Shown here piece after piece: positions 1-8,944 of a stretch of 52,827 nucleotides of DNA; position 1 is the first letter of the stretch; each line of letters starts with the position of its first letter. Origin of the DNA: WRCA01 sp964587855. Lineage in GTDB: Bacteria > Pseudomonadota > Alphaproteobacteria > Rs-D84. Location of the stretch: NCBI GenBank assembly GCA_964587855.1, contig CAZPLT010000004.1:1-52827 (forward strand), written 5' to 3'. Both the position numbers and the translations under genes were made by a program. The notes below the pieces were generated by a model that saw only the letters and a program-made list of their open reading frames with translations, had not been told where the DNA came from and did no database searches.

Positions 1-49
1 AGCGCTGCGAGGCGTTTAGCTCAACCGTACTAATCGGATGATTGACTTT
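1..49 (+). rRNA. rrl: 23S ribosomal RNA, 3' end (partial)
   Basis: The first bases carry the conserved 23S tail: the CGTACTAATCGG block followed by a TTGAC-type end. The rest of the gene lies upstream of the window. The exact 3' end is uncertain by several bases. It is followed by about 110 bp of spacer and then 5S rRNA, the usual bacterial 23S-5S order. Confidence 0.85.
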
Positions 50-163
50 TTATCTATTTGTTTGATTTTCTGAAACTTCAGGTTTTGGGAAATCAAACAG
101 AATGCTTGAAGAGTGCGTTGTACAAAATGATTCTTTTTGAAAATACGATGTTTGTGAATTTCG

Positions 164-280
164 TTCTGGTGATTATTGAGCATCAGCCACCCTCTGTTCC
201 ATCCCGAACCAGACAGGGAAACGATGTATCGCCGATGGTACTTTGGCTTAAGCCACGGAAGAGTAGGTCGTCGCCAGAAC
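164..280 (+). rRNA. rrf: 5S ribosomal RNA
   Basis: The conserved 5S core is visible: CCATCCCGAACC, GGGAAACGATG, TCGCCGATGGTA and GAGTAGGTC, in the right order and spacing for a molecule of about 117 nt. The terminal helix continues outwards as a perfect 15-bp stem (155-169 with 274-288), which suggests a precursor helix trimmed by RNases. Mature ends are approximate. A terminator with a long T run follows at 320. Confidence 0.93.
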
Positions 281-319
281 GAAATTCATAAAGATATATA
301 AAACCGAAATATAAATAAT

Positions 320-349
320 CCGCCAATTTTGGCGGTTTTTTTTTTTTTT
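320..349 (+). terminator. Intrinsic terminator of the rRNA operon
   Basis: Stem CCGCCAA (320-326) pairs with TTGGCGG (329-335) and is followed by 14 consecutive T residues. It sits 40 bp after 5S rRNA and should end the rRNA transcript. Confidence 0.93.
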
Positions 350-360
350 ATAAATTATCT

Positions 361-389
361 TTGACAAACTGTAAATTAGGTATTATTAT
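361..389 (+). promoter_or_regulatory. Promoter for the 418-1468 gene pair
   Basis: TTGACA (361-366), a 17-bp spacer and TATTAT (384-389) form a near-consensus sigma70-type promoter. It explains why a TTG codon at 361, which would lengthen the next gene, is not a credible start. Confidence 0.75.
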
Positions 390-417
390 TCAGTATAAAA
401 ATATAATGAGATATAAA

Positions 418-846
418 ATGGATAAAATAGAAACCATAGCTGGTAAAAAAGTAATAAAAGAATTAGATAAAAACACAGTAGTTTTAAAAAATAAAGATAA
501 AATTGAAATATATTTTTCAAAATTTGAAAAAACTATTAAATTTCCGGCGGGTTCCGAATTTATTGATGCCTTTTCTCATCGTGGTAAATGGGTAATAACC
601 AGTGAATATAAAAATGGTTTATTTGGTTTGGATTTAATAGGTAAATTTAAGCGAGTAAATTTATTAAAAAATCTTGCGCAAAAGCCCATGATAGAAGTTA
701 AAGATATGATGAGTTTATATGTTTCTGCAGCATATAGTTATTGTGATGATTTGGGATACCAAGCAAGAAGCGTTTGTTTCCAAGAAGGAAATAAAATGAA
801 AAAAATGAGCGTATCAAAATTAATAAGATCTAGAGTTAGAGAATAA
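418..846 (+). CDS. Hypothetical protein, about 142 aa
   Basis: Family not recognised. The reading frame is open back to 361, but that stretch is a promoter, so I place the start at the ATG at 418; an ATG at 406 in the same frame is possible, and neither has a strong ribosome binding site. The product is Lys-rich and basic, without a signal peptide or membrane segment, and ends in a basic RSRVRE tail. One base separates its stop from the start of the hydrolase at 848, so the two are probably co-transcribed. Its base composition is more AT-rich than the housekeeping genes. Function unknown. Confidence 0.6.
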   Translation: MDKIETIAGKKVIKELDKNTVVLKNKDKIEIYFSKFEKTIKFPAGSEFIDAFSHRGKWVITSEYKNGLFGLDLIGKFKRVNLLKNLAQKPMIEVKDMMSLYVSAAYSYCDDLGYQARSVCFQEGNKMKKMSVSKLIRSRVRE

Positions 847-847
847 A

Positions 848-1468
848 ATGAAAAAAAAGAAAAATCTTTTAGTGTATCTTCATGGGTTTGGTTCACATGG
901 TTACGAGAACTTAAAATTTCAAAAAAAATTGGCGAAAGAATTAGATGCTTATTTATTATCTCCACAGGCGGAATTGCCCAGTGGTCGTGCTCGCGGTGGA
1001 TTTGCTTGGTATCCGTTCAGTGAAGATTGGCAACATGATTTAGATAGTGATTGGTTTATTGGACAACAAGGATTGATTTATGAAGATATAAAAACAGAAT
1101 TAAAAAAATTAAAGTTAGATTGGAATTCTGTAATTTTATCTGGTCGTAGTCAAGGCGCATTTATGGCATTAAAAACGGCACTAGGTGGTGTTATCCCCCA
1201 ACCAAAACTCGTGATATCTTTTAATGGTTATTATATTGATAAAAGTTTATTCCAAATAACAAATACAAATATCCCCGTGTTATGGGGAAATAGCGAACAT
1301 GATAATTTATTATCTAAAGAATTAAAAAATACTCATAGTATTTTAACTAACAAAGGTATAAATACAAAAGTTATGACATTAGATAATTCAAATCATGATA
1401 CGCTAGCATTAAAAGATATACGTAAAATAGTTGTCGAAACGAAACGAATTGAGAATGATCAACGTTAA
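848..1468 (+). CDS. Alpha/beta hydrolase, carboxylesterase/phospholipase-like
   Basis: The 206-aa protein has the layout of small serine hydrolases of the carboxylesterase/YqiA-like group: an oxyanion-hole HGFGSHG motif near residue 12, a GRSQG nucleophile elbow (G-x-S-x-G) near residue 98, a candidate acid in SEHDN near residue 149, and a C-terminal SNHDT carrying the probable catalytic His. No signal peptide is seen, so it is likely cytosolic. The substrate cannot be read from the sequence. It is the second gene of a two-gene unit driven from 361 and is followed by a terminator at 1473. Confidence 0.8.
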   Translation: MKKKKNLLVYLHGFGSHGYENLKFQKKLAKELDAYLLSPQAELPSGRARGGFAWYPFSEDWQHDLDSDWFIGQQGLIYEDIKTELKKLKLDWNSVILSGRSQGAFMALKTALGGVIPQPKLVISFNGYYIDKSLFQITNTNIPVLWGNSEHDNLLSKELKNTHSILTNKGINTKVMTLDNSNHDTLALKDIRKIVVETKRIENDQR

Positions 1469-1472
1469 TTAT

Positions 1473-1492
1473 CCCGCGTTTTGCGGGGTTTT
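1473..1492 (+). terminator. Intrinsic terminator
   Basis: CCCGC and GCGGG arms around GTTTT, followed by a short T run, directly after the hydrolase stop. Confidence 0.8.
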
Positions 1493-1547
1493 TATGCCCG
1501 AAGTTATTCCTATAATTTAAATTATAATTTTTAGTTATAATTATTTC

Positions 1548-1694
1548 ATGATTAAAGAAAATTTAAAAATTATTACTAAACCACAAATGCCTTGTGAAAT
1601 TTGTGGTTTTTGGAGTATGACATGCGATCAGTCTAAATGTCGATATTTTCAAAAATATAAAGAAGAAATGAAAAAAATTGAAGGTTGCAGATAA
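1548..1694 (+). CDS. 48-aa protein with two Cys pairs, possible zinc ribbon
   Basis: This short frame runs from ATG at 1548 to TAA at 1694. Residues 16-31 contain a C-x2-C pair (CEIC) and a C-x4-C pair (CDQSKC), spaced as in a small zinc-binding knuckle. The rest is Lys-rich. There is no membrane segment or signal peptide and no good ribosome binding site, although AT-rich promoter-like sequence lies just upstream. It stands alone between two transcription units. It may be a small regulatory or nucleic-acid-binding protein; the zinc role is inferred only from Cys spacing. Confidence 0.5.
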   Translation: MIKENLKIITKPQMPCEICGFWSMTCDQSKCRYFQKYKEEMKKIEGCR

Positions 1695-1748
1695 CTTAAA
1701 AGTCTAAAAATTAAATTAAAAATTTATTTCCAAAATAGAAATTCTTAC

Positions 1749-1777
1749 TTTCACAATTTATGCGGTTATGATATAAT
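1749..1777 (+). promoter_or_regulatory. Promoter for the secreted-protein pair
   Basis: TTTCAC (1749-1754), 17-bp spacer, and an extended -10 element TGATATAAT ending at 1777. A strong AGGAAGGGG ribosome binding site follows before the ATG at 1804. Confidence 0.7.
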
Positions 1778-1803
1778 AAAATAAAAAGAGGAAGGGGTTT
1801 TTT

Positions 1804-3792
1804 ATGAAAAACCAATTTTTTGGATATTTTGCAGCTGTTTTGGGTACAATTTTAGTTGCTCCAGTCCATGCTGATCCAATCGCTGGATATGGACAGGTAA
1901 CACCTGTGACAAGCACTGCATCTACTGCTCAGTCCCCACGTGCGACGTCCACGCAACGTAGTCGTAAATCTGCTGAAAAAAATAAATCCAATGTTAATAA
2001 TGCTGTTGTAGCAAGAAGTGTTTCTTCAAGAAGTACCACCGCTTCTCGTTCTACTGCGCAAGCATCTAAAAACGTGGTTTCTCGTAGTAGTGGCAGTACT
2101 GCTGCTGCATCATCTCGTGCAACAAGTCGTGCCGTACGCTCGCGTGCCGCAACTATTGGTGCTACTGGTTCTACAGCCAGGGTTTCAATTTCTAGTGCAG
2201 CAGGAACCCGAGTTAGTGTAAGCGGTACGTCTTCTACATTGGCCAGTAAATTATATACTGGTACTTACTCGAACATTATTGATCCAACAACTGGTTTGAT
2301 TTCAGCCGATGCTTATAGCAATTGCGTGGAATCTTACTATACATGTATGGATGAAATTTGTACTGCACGTAATCCGGGACAACGCCGTTGTGCATGTGCA
2401 GGCCGTGTCAAAACATTTGCAAACGTAGAATCTCAATTACAAACCGCAAAAGAAGATTTATTAAAAGTTTCTGGGCAATTATCTTTGTTAATTTCAACCA
2501 AGGGTAAAGATGTAACAGATGCATTTACTTTGACAGAAGCAGAAAAAGTTTTGAATTGTGTTTCTTGGCGCGATGCCAAGACAGCAGGCACAGAATCAGA
2601 TTGGTGTGAAAGTCATACATTGCTGGCTGGTACCACTAGCTGCAGCAGTTATGCTGGTCCACCTGATTTTGTATCAGACTATTGCTCTAGCGAAGATTTT
2701 GTTTTGGGTGGCTCTGACTGGATGGATGTATTGAATGGTTCTGATTCCGATATATTATCAGGATTGGAAACTTATGCAGATACGATTAACGAAGTTAATG
2801 TTATAACCGCGGATGACTCGGACAGTTTGTGGTCTTCGTATATGAATGTTAGTGATATAGTTGGTGAATTAGATGGTACGGGAACAATAACAGATCTTTC
2901 GTCAGATACATTGGCCACAATGTGGGGATATGACTTGTTTGCATATGCTCATAATAATGTATGTAACCGAGTTTTGAATTCATGCTTTAATGGAATTTAT
3001 GAAGCATGCGGAAGTCATGATGGAACAACTGGCCCATATAATTATAATAATACTATAACCATAGATAACGACAGTTCGGATTTGACCTTTGTTGAAGCAA
3101 GTGCATCAACAACTACAAGTACTGCAACTTGTTTTGGTTATTCTTCGACCAGCGGCGATCCTTATTCAACATTACGTCGTCCAATTGCTAATTCTCGTCG
3201 CAGCATATTACAAAAATATGCGCTGGATGCTAATGCTGATTGCGATACTTATGGGGAAAAGTTAAAAACCCAGGCGACAAATATGGCGTATCAAAAAATT
3301 GCCGCTACACAATATCTTCAGAAAAAACGTTTAGAGTTTGCACAAGAAGAAGAGGTTGCAATCGCAACAGAATTGGCAGGGGCTAAAGAATATTATCGTA
3401 ATTGTGTAAATGAAGTTTATGATTGCTATGATCAACAAACCAGAACGAATCCAACATGGACAGCAGCACGTATAAAGAATTATTGTGCTCAAAGCGCAGA
3501 ATCTCCAAGCTGCTATAAAACAATGATATGTGATCAGGAAGTTCAAGTACTTATTGATCTTGCAGATAACATAACGTGTAATGATACTTTAGATTGGGAT
3601 AATAATACATGTAGAAACATCGTTCTGTTATCAGAAATCCTGAATGGAACGGGTGCGGCCGCAGTAGCAACGGGTAGTGAAGTAACAGCAAACTCTGCAG
3701 GATTACGCGAATACTGTTTGCAAGAAACGCCGGGTGTATATGGCGCAGGTAGTATTCGTAATTTCGGAGTTGATTGGGGCCCAGGATTTTAA
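1804..3792 (+). CDS. Large secreted C-x6-C protein (662 aa), function unknown
   Basis: The product begins with a clear signal peptide (hydrophobic stretch, then VHADP as the probable cleavage site). Residues 30-150 are low-complexity, rich in Ser, Thr, Ala and Arg. After this comes a Cys-rich region with C174-x6-C181-x4-C186 followed by RRCAC, and further C-x6-C motifs at 387 and 534 in predicted helices. The next gene has the same plan, so the two are tandem paralogues. The many paired Cys residues suggest an oxidised, disulfide-stabilised protein in the periplasm or outside the cell. I do not recognise the family. The AGGAAGGGG site supports the start. A link to the T4SS locus at 13-20 kb is suggested because one protein there shares the motif. 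Confidence 0.85.
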   Translation: MKNQFFGYFAAVLGTILVAPVHADPIAGYGQVTPVTSTASTAQSPRATSTQRSRKSAEKNKSNVNNAVVARSVSSRSTTASRSTAQASKNVVSRSSGSTAAASSRATSRAVRSRAATIGATGSTARVSISSAAGTRVSVSGTSSTLASKLYTGTYSNIIDPTTGLISADAYSNCVESYYTCMDEICTARNPGQRRCACAGRVKTFANVESQLQTAKEDLLKVSGQLSLLISTKGKDVTDAFTLTEAEKVLNCVSWRDAKTAGTESDWCESHTLLAGTTSCSSYAGPPDFVSDYCSSEDFVLGGSDWMDVLNGSDSDILSGLETYADTINEVNVITADDSDSLWSSYMNVSDIVGELDGTGTITDLSSDTLATMWGYDLFAYAHNNVCNRVLNSCFNGIYEACGSHDGTTGPYNYNNTITIDNDSSDLTFVEASASTTTSTATCFGYSSTSGDPYSTLRRPIANSRRSILQKYALDANADCDTYGEKLKTQATNMAYQKIAATQYLQKKRLEFAQEEEVAIATELAGAKEYYRNCVNEVYDCYDQQTRTNPTWTAARIKNYCAQSAESPSCYKTMICDQEVQVLIDLADNITCNDTLDWDNNTCRNIVLLSEILNGTGAAAVATGSEVTANSAGLREYCLQETPGVYGAGSIRNFGVDWGPGF

Positions 3793-3813
3793 TTGAAAGA
3801 TAATAAAGAGCAA

Positions 3814-6138
3814 ATGATGGGTTTTTTACATTCATATGTGAAAAAAATAATCACGCTTGGCGCGCATGTTGTTTTTGCTCTTTTTGTTTTTGAAAATGCG
3901 TATGCTGCAGAAGTTAGTAGAGCAATTCCGGGCAAGGCAAATATTGTCGCCCAACAATCTGCAACAGAAACGACCGATAATGATAATATCAAATCTATAA
4001 GTCAACGTTCTGCAACGCCAGTAGTGGCAAGAACTGCAGCAGTAGCATCAAGAACGGCAACTAGTGCTGCCCCCAGAGAATCATTGAATGAAACTGCACG
4101 CCAGGTTGGTCGTTCTTCTAGGACAGAAGCAGCCAGTTTGAATTCTTCTGCGCCAGTTCGTCGTGCTGGAATTTCATTGCGTCCAACAACGGCAGAGGTT
4201 GGCGGGCGTGCAACAATTGTTGGTACTAATATTCAAACTGGTTCTAATATGAGTTCTGAAAATCGCCGTTTAACATCACGGGCTGCAACGGTTGGTCCGT
4301 CTGGTGTGGTGTCTACATCTGCTGGCAGTGATATAGAAAGTTCGAATAATATAACAGAATCATGTATTGCACAATATACAGATTGTATGGATCAATTTTG
4401 TTCAGTTATAGATGCAAATCAAAAAAGATGTGCGTGCAGTAATCGTCTCTCTTCTTATTCAAAGGTAGCATCTGCTGTAAAAGAAGCCAATACTCAATTA
4501 AATGATGTTGCTCAACGTATTCGTTATGTTGGATTATCTGCTGATGAAATCACCGCTATTATGAGTGCAACCGAGGCAGAAGAAGCATTAGAAAGAACGA
4601 AAGACACCACAGAATCTCGTAATATGTTGGATGAAATTGAAAAGCTTATTAAATCACCAGAAACAGCAACCAGTTCCAGCAGCAGTACTTCATTGGATTT
4701 AGATATTAGTTTTGATGCATCGGCAGATCCAGCAGATATGTTTAGTTTATCTGACAGTTCCAGTGATTCATTTTCTAGTTTACGTGGAACAGATCTTTAT
4801 AATTCAGCAAAAAAAAGATGTCAATCAATATTAACCTCTTGTAAATCAAAAGGTGCTGATATGTCCCAGGTCCAGGGTCGTTATGATATAGCAATTGATA
4901 AAGATTGTATATCGTATGAAACTGGTTTGGAAAAGATGAATCAAACCCTGCGCACGAATGTACGCAGTGCAACGCAAATGTTGCAAAAAGCACGCTTGGC
5001 GGTTTTGGATAATCATAATACTTATGATGCCAAAGGTTGTGTGGGTGCTTTAGAAGACTGTATGCAAGATGATATGGTTTGTGGCAGTGATTATTCAAAA
5101 TGTTTAGATCCTACAAAACGTTATATAGATGAAAATGGCGAAGTTGTTCTGGGACAAAATATTTCCAAGATCAGGGATATGATGGAGAATTTTGATAATT
5201 CTTCTATAGATGCTACATTTATTAGCAATGCATGGAGTATGTCCAGTATTACAAACTGTGATATATCGCCAAATAATAATGGTAAATGTATTGTAAAATA
5301 TCTTTTGGGAAAAATCGGAATGACGGATTCTACCAGTTCTGGTTTATGCCGACCAGTTCTAGAAAAATGTCAAAAGCAGACATATGATAGCAATGGAAGA
5401 TATAATTCTAAAAATTCAATAGTAGTTAATTATATTCAACGTGCTATGACTAATATTCGTGCAGATCAGGAAAAAATTATTTCTGATTATGCGTCCAGTT
5501 GTATGGCAGATATTGCGACATGCTATTCTAAACAGGTTACACAGATTAACGCATGGTCATCAAATGCGAATGTGCAAAATGTTTATTCAGTGTTAAAGGG
5601 CGCATGCCGTAATGTTGCGCTGACATGCAGTTATGCTGTATTTGCTGCAGACACAGGAATTGATGGTTGCCCAACAGAACAATTAATAACCTATCCATCT
5701 GAAACCGCATCAGATTCGTTACGCCAAAGCATTTGTATAGAAAATATTTCCGATATATTCTATCAATCAATGCTGTGCCCAGATTATTCTGTATGGGTGG
5801 CCACCGCGGGAGCAATTGGCAGTCTATATAGCTCTGGAACCAATGTTTATGTTAATGAACGTTGTATTTGCCAAGATGGGTATGGCGTGGACGATGGTGA
5901 ATGTATACAGTGTCCAACAGGGTACGAATTTAATTCCGCGTGTAATTATGCTAATGAATCAGTTGGTTGCCCGATTATTGGATGCGGTTGCCCATCTACA
6001 ACACCATATTGGGATAATGAAGATGAAGAATGTGTTGCTGTGTGTCCAACGGGAATACATGTTAACCCTAATAATAATGTTTGTTGCCCTTCTTCGACTC
6101 CATCTTGGAATAGTTTAACGGAAGTTTGCGAAGAATAA
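3814..6138 (+). CDS. Large secreted C-x6-C protein (774 aa), paralogue of the upstream gene
   Basis: The frame is open from 3793, directly after the previous stop, but the likely start is ATG at 3814 (or 3817), preceded by an AAAGAG element. The N-terminus is a signal peptide ending near ENAYAAE. A Ser/Ala/Arg-rich linker follows, then C184-x6-C191-x4-C196 with KRCAC, matching the first protein. More C-x6-C motifs lie near residues 336, 409, 512, 563 and 598. The last 130 residues are a dense Cys module with repeated CP and CC motifs (CPTG, CCPSS), like small extracellular EGF- or granulin-type knots. Probably secreted or surface exposed and co-transcribed with its paralogue. Function unknown. 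Confidence 0.83.
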   Translation: MMGFLHSYVKKIITLGAHVVFALFVFENAYAAEVSRAIPGKANIVAQQSATETTDNDNIKSISQRSATPVVARTAAVASRTATSAAPRESLNETARQVGRSSRTEAASLNSSAPVRRAGISLRPTTAEVGGRATIVGTNIQTGSNMSSENRRLTSRAATVGPSGVVSTSAGSDIESSNNITESCIAQYTDCMDQFCSVIDANQKRCACSNRLSSYSKVASAVKEANTQLNDVAQRIRYVGLSADEITAIMSATEAEEALERTKDTTESRNMLDEIEKLIKSPETATSSSSSTSLDLDISFDASADPADMFSLSDSSSDSFSSLRGTDLYNSAKKRCQSILTSCKSKGADMSQVQGRYDIAIDKDCISYETGLEKMNQTLRTNVRSATQMLQKARLAVLDNHNTYDAKGCVGALEDCMQDDMVCGSDYSKCLDPTKRYIDENGEVVLGQNISKIRDMMENFDNSSIDATFISNAWSMSSITNCDISPNNNGKCIVKYLLGKIGMTDSTSSGLCRPVLEKCQKQTYDSNGRYNSKNSIVVNYIQRAMTNIRADQEKIISDYASSCMADIATCYSKQVTQINAWSSNANVQNVYSVLKGACRNVALTCSYAVFAADTGIDGCPTEQLITYPSETASDSLRQSICIENISDIFYQSMLCPDYSVWVATAGAIGSLYSSGTNVYVNERCICQDGYGVDDGECIQCPTGYEFNSACNYANESVGCPIIGCGCPSTTPYWDNEDEECVAVCPTGIHVNPNNNVCCPSSTPSWNSLTEVCEE

Positions 6139-6143
6139 ATTTC

Positions 6144-6171
6144 TTGAAAATTGTATAACATTTGCTATGCT
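6144..6171 (+). promoter_or_regulatory. Promoter for dnaX
   Basis: TTGAAA (6144-6149), 16-bp spacer, TATGCT (6166-6171). The predicted start of transcription is about 17 bases ahead of the AGGAAG ribosome binding site and ATG at 6195. Confidence 0.6.
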
Positions 6172-6194
6172 TTTTCAAAAAGGAAGAAAGCATA

Positions 6195-7736
6195 ATGAGT
6201 GAAGCATACGCCGTTCTGGCACGTAAATACCGCAGTCAAGATTTCAACAGTTTAATTGGACAAGATGTTCTGGTCAAAACATTGACCACGGCAATCAATA
6301 CAGACCGTATTGCACATGCTTATATCTTTACTGGAATTCGTGGAACTGGTAAAACCAGTACTGCGCGAATACTGGCTAAATCTTTGAATTGTTTAAGCTC
6401 GGGCAAGGCTACGTCCAATCCTTGTGGGGTATGTGAAAATTGCAAAGCAATTGCCGCGGGGCAGCACATTGATGTTTTGGAAATTGACGCGGCATCTCAT
6501 ACGGGTGTTGATAATATGCGTGATATTTTGGACGCGGCGCAATATCGCCCAACAAATGGCAGATACAAAGTTTATATAATTGACGAAGTTCATATGCTTT
6601 CCACCAGTGCGTTTAATGCTTTATTAAAAACATTAGAAGAACCGCCAGAACACGTTATTTTTATTTTGGCTACAACAGAAATTAGAAAGGTTCCAGTTAC
6701 GATTTTATCACGTTGCCAACGCTTTGATTTGGTTCGAGTTCCGGTTGAAACACTTAAAAAACATTTTGCATGGATTGCAACCCAAGAAAAAATAGAATTA
6801 TCAGATTGTGCCAATGAATTATTGGCGCGCGCGGCAGATGGTTCGGTTCGAGATGGATTATCTTTGCTGGACCAGGCAATCGCGCAAACAGGTGGCAAGG
6901 TTGATGAAATTGCCGTGATGAATATGTTAAAGCGTGCAGATCGCGCCGTGGTTGTTGATTTTATGCGTATTGTATTGTCTGGTGATACATCGGCTGCAAT
7001 TCAAAAGGTGGACGAGTTATATTCTAATGGTGCCGATTTAACAATGTTATTAAATGATATGATGGAATGGACGCATTGGGCAACACGTATGCATCCCAGT
7101 TTACGTGTAAGTGATACTAACTCTGCGCCATATACAACCGATCAAAAAGAACAGATTAAAAAAATAAATGAAACAACGTCTTTGAATACTTTATCCAGAA
7201 TATGGCAGGTAATGGTGGCCAGTGTTCCAGAAATGCAAGCTGCTGGAAATCCCAAACAATGTTTTGATATGTTGATTGTTCGTTTGATGCATGTTGCTGA
7301 TATGCCCAGCATTTCAGAAATTATAAAAAATGAAACATCACCAGTAAAATCAGTAGTGCAAAAATCTGTATGTAAACCAGTGGAGAATTCTAAACAAAAT
7401 ATTTCAACCGTTGCGGAGCTTTCTAAAGCGTTATCTGATTCCAAAGAAGTTCTTTTAATGACGCATTGGAATAATAATATAGAAGTTGCAGAATTTACAG
7501 ATGGGAATATTAGATTCTTTGATAGGAAAGATGATAATGATTTTCAAAAAAAATTACGCGCATTCTTACTTGAAAAGACAGGGAAAGAATGGGTAATGGA
7601 AAAACTTGAACCAATACAAAAAGCTGAAAATTTGCAAACTCCAACCGAAGCAATACGGGCAGAGTTAGAATCAGATCCTGAAATAGCAAATGCTTTGGAT
7701 TTGTTTGCTGGTGCAGAAATTGTGTCAGTGAAATAA
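6195..7736 (+). CDS. dnaX: DNA polymerase III subunit gamma/tau
   Basis: This is the clamp-loader ATPase of the replicative polymerase. It has the family opening (YAVLARKYRSQDF), a Walker A motif GIRGTGKTS at residues 47-55, a zinc-binding Cys cluster ending CGVCENC near residue 80, a Walker B DEVHML and a sensor region with LATTE. At 513 aa it is shorter than typical tau proteins, with a weakly conserved C-terminal third. I chose ATG 6195, which has an AGGAAG site, over the upstream TTG at 6162, which lies in the promoter spacer. It is not followed by the common ybaB-recR pair; ten bases downstream is a pilin-like gene. Confidence 0.95.
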   Translation: MSEAYAVLARKYRSQDFNSLIGQDVLVKTLTTAINTDRIAHAYIFTGIRGTGKTSTARILAKSLNCLSSGKATSNPCGVCENCKAIAAGQHIDVLEIDAASHTGVDNMRDILDAAQYRPTNGRYKVYIIDEVHMLSTSAFNALLKTLEEPPEHVIFILATTEIRKVPVTILSRCQRFDLVRVPVETLKKHFAWIATQEKIELSDCANELLARAADGSVRDGLSLLDQAIAQTGGKVDEIAVMNMLKRADRAVVVDFMRIVLSGDTSAAIQKVDELYSNGADLTMLLNDMMEWTHWATRMHPSLRVSDTNSAPYTTDQKEQIKKINETTSLNTLSRIWQVMVASVPEMQAAGNPKQCFDMLIVRLMHVADMPSISEIIKNETSPVKSVVQKSVCKPVENSKQNISTVAELSKALSDSKEVLLMTHWNNNIEVAEFTDGNIRFFDRKDDNDFQKKLRAFLLEKTGKEWVMEKLEPIQKAENLQTPTEAIRAELESDPEIANALDLFAGAEIVSVK

Positions 7737-7746
7737 AGGATAAAAA

Positions 7747-8205
7747 ATGAAAGAACAAAGCGGGCGTAGTTTAATTGAAATGTTGGGGGTCATGGCAATA
7801 GCTGGGGTTATGACAGCTGGCGCAATCAAAATGTATCAGGTTGTTCGTACCAGACAAGTTCATATGATGGCCGCAGAAAAAATGAAAACAGTTGCATTAA
7901 ATACAAAATTATTATATGCAGCGCGCAGTAACTATGCTGGAATATCTATAGATTATTTGATCAAGTCTGGGGTAATGAGCTGTGGAAAATCGCCATTGCC
8001 GGGCACAATCTTTTCATTTACAGAAAATCCTGGCAGCAAAGAATTCGCAATGGTTTTTTCAGGTTTAGATTATAAAGATTGTATATGGATGACGACACTT
8101 AAAACAGATTGGGCATCCAAGGTTAGCGTTAATGGATATTTTGAATCTGCCAGTACGTATTGCAAAGAAAACGAAAAAAACGAAGTTCAAGTTTGGGTGA
8201 AATGA
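7747..8205 (+). CDS. Type IV pilin-like protein (prepilin)
   Basis: The 152-aa product has a prepilin N-terminus: a short hydrophilic leader, Gly, then the RSLIEMLGV hydrophobic segment with Glu at position +5 of the mature protein, as expected for cleavage and methylation by a prepilin peptidase. A long N-terminal helix is followed by a small globular part with a few Cys residues, two near the C-terminus, as in disulfide-loop pilins. It could be a type IVb pilin, a pseudopilin or a minor pilin. No assembly ATPase or peptidase gene is in the window. AAGGA precedes the ATG, and its stop overlaps the next start, so it forms an operon with dnaX and the lipoprotein gene. Confidence 0.8.
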   Translation: MKEQSGRSLIEMLGVMAIAGVMTAGAIKMYQVVRTRQVHMMAAEKMKTVALNTKLLYAARSNYAGISIDYLIKSGVMSCGKSPLPGTIFSFTENPGSKEFAMVFSGLDYKDCIWMTTLKTDWASKVSVNGYFESASTYCKENEKNEVQVWVK

Positions 8206-8879
8206 AAAAAATAAAATCAATTTTATTGTTTTTTGTTTTGGGGGGATGTATTGCTTATCAAACTCCGCCACATGGTAGGTGGGCGGAAATTTTACGTGGC
8301 GCAACTTTTGCTGAAATGACAGATACAATGAAGGTTGCCAAAAGACCAATTTTTTTGGGTGGTGGTGGAAAAATAATTAAGAAAGAAGAAGTAGTTGGTA
8401 AAAATCAATATGGTGAAGAACCATCGACGTCTAATTTAAATCCAGCGGTTGTAAAATATATGGCGTCATTAGAATATGAATTGTATGATTCTTTATTAAA
8501 ATCTGGAATCCAGGTTCAGCGTGTGGGAACAGATGTTGTTTTATTATTAACACGGGATTCTTTTATGTATACAGACGCCCCAGAAATTTCCAGAGATGGT
8601 GAAAATACATTAAAGATAGTATCAAAAATTTTGAAAAAATATGATGCAACATTTATGGAGATTGCCGGCTATACAGATTCTATGCAGGATAAAAATGCAT
8701 CCGAGGCATTATCTTTGGATATGGCGCAACGAGTTGCTATTTTCTTGGCAGAAAAAGATATAAATACAGCAAGAATGTTTATCGTTGGACGTGGGGCTGC
8801 GCGACCGATCGCTGCCCAGGATGATATAGGTCGCAGAATGAATCGTCGGGTAGAAATTAAGTTTTCACCAGCCAGATAA
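8202..8879 (+). CDS. OmpA-family lipoprotein
   Basis: The start at 8202 overlaps the stop of the pilin-like gene by four bases (ATGA). The 225-aa protein opens with a lipoprotein signal ending in a VLGGC lipobox. The C-terminal part, about residues 110-225, is an OmpA-like peptidoglycan-binding domain, with the pattern IAGYTDS, SLDMAQRVA, IVGRGAARPIA and NRRVEIKF. It is expected to be anchored in the outer membrane and to bind peptidoglycan. The neighbouring pilin-like gene suggests a shared envelope task, possibly anchoring of a surface structure, but that is inference. Confidence 0.85.
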   Translation: MKKIKSILLFFVLGGCIAYQTPPHGRWAEILRGATFAEMTDTMKVAKRPIFLGGGGKIIKKEEVVGKNQYGEEPSTSNLNPAVVKYMASLEYELYDSLLKSGIQVQRVGTDVVLLLTRDSFMYTDAPEISRDGENTLKIVSKILKKYDATFMEIAGYTDSMQDKNASEALSLDMAQRVAIFLAEKDINTARMFIVGRGAARPIAAQDDIGRRMNRRVEIKFSPAR

Positions 8880-8888
8880 TTTTTCCCA

Positions 8889-8916
8889 TTGAAATTTATT
8901 TTTTTATGATTACAAT
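8889..8916 (+). promoter_or_regulatory. Promoter for skp
   Basis: TTGAAA (8889-8894), 16-bp spacer, TACAAT (8911-8916). The in-frame ATG at 8906 lies inside this promoter, which favours the ATG at 8945 as the gene start. Confidence 0.6.
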
Positions 8917-8944
8917 TGGGGCAAACAACCAAAAAGGAAGGAAA

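Noticed and set aside
58..291. A 77-aa open frame over the 23S-5S spacer and 5S rRNA
   Set aside because: It runs through the 5S rRNA gene and has no ribosome binding site; the frame is a by-product of the rRNA.
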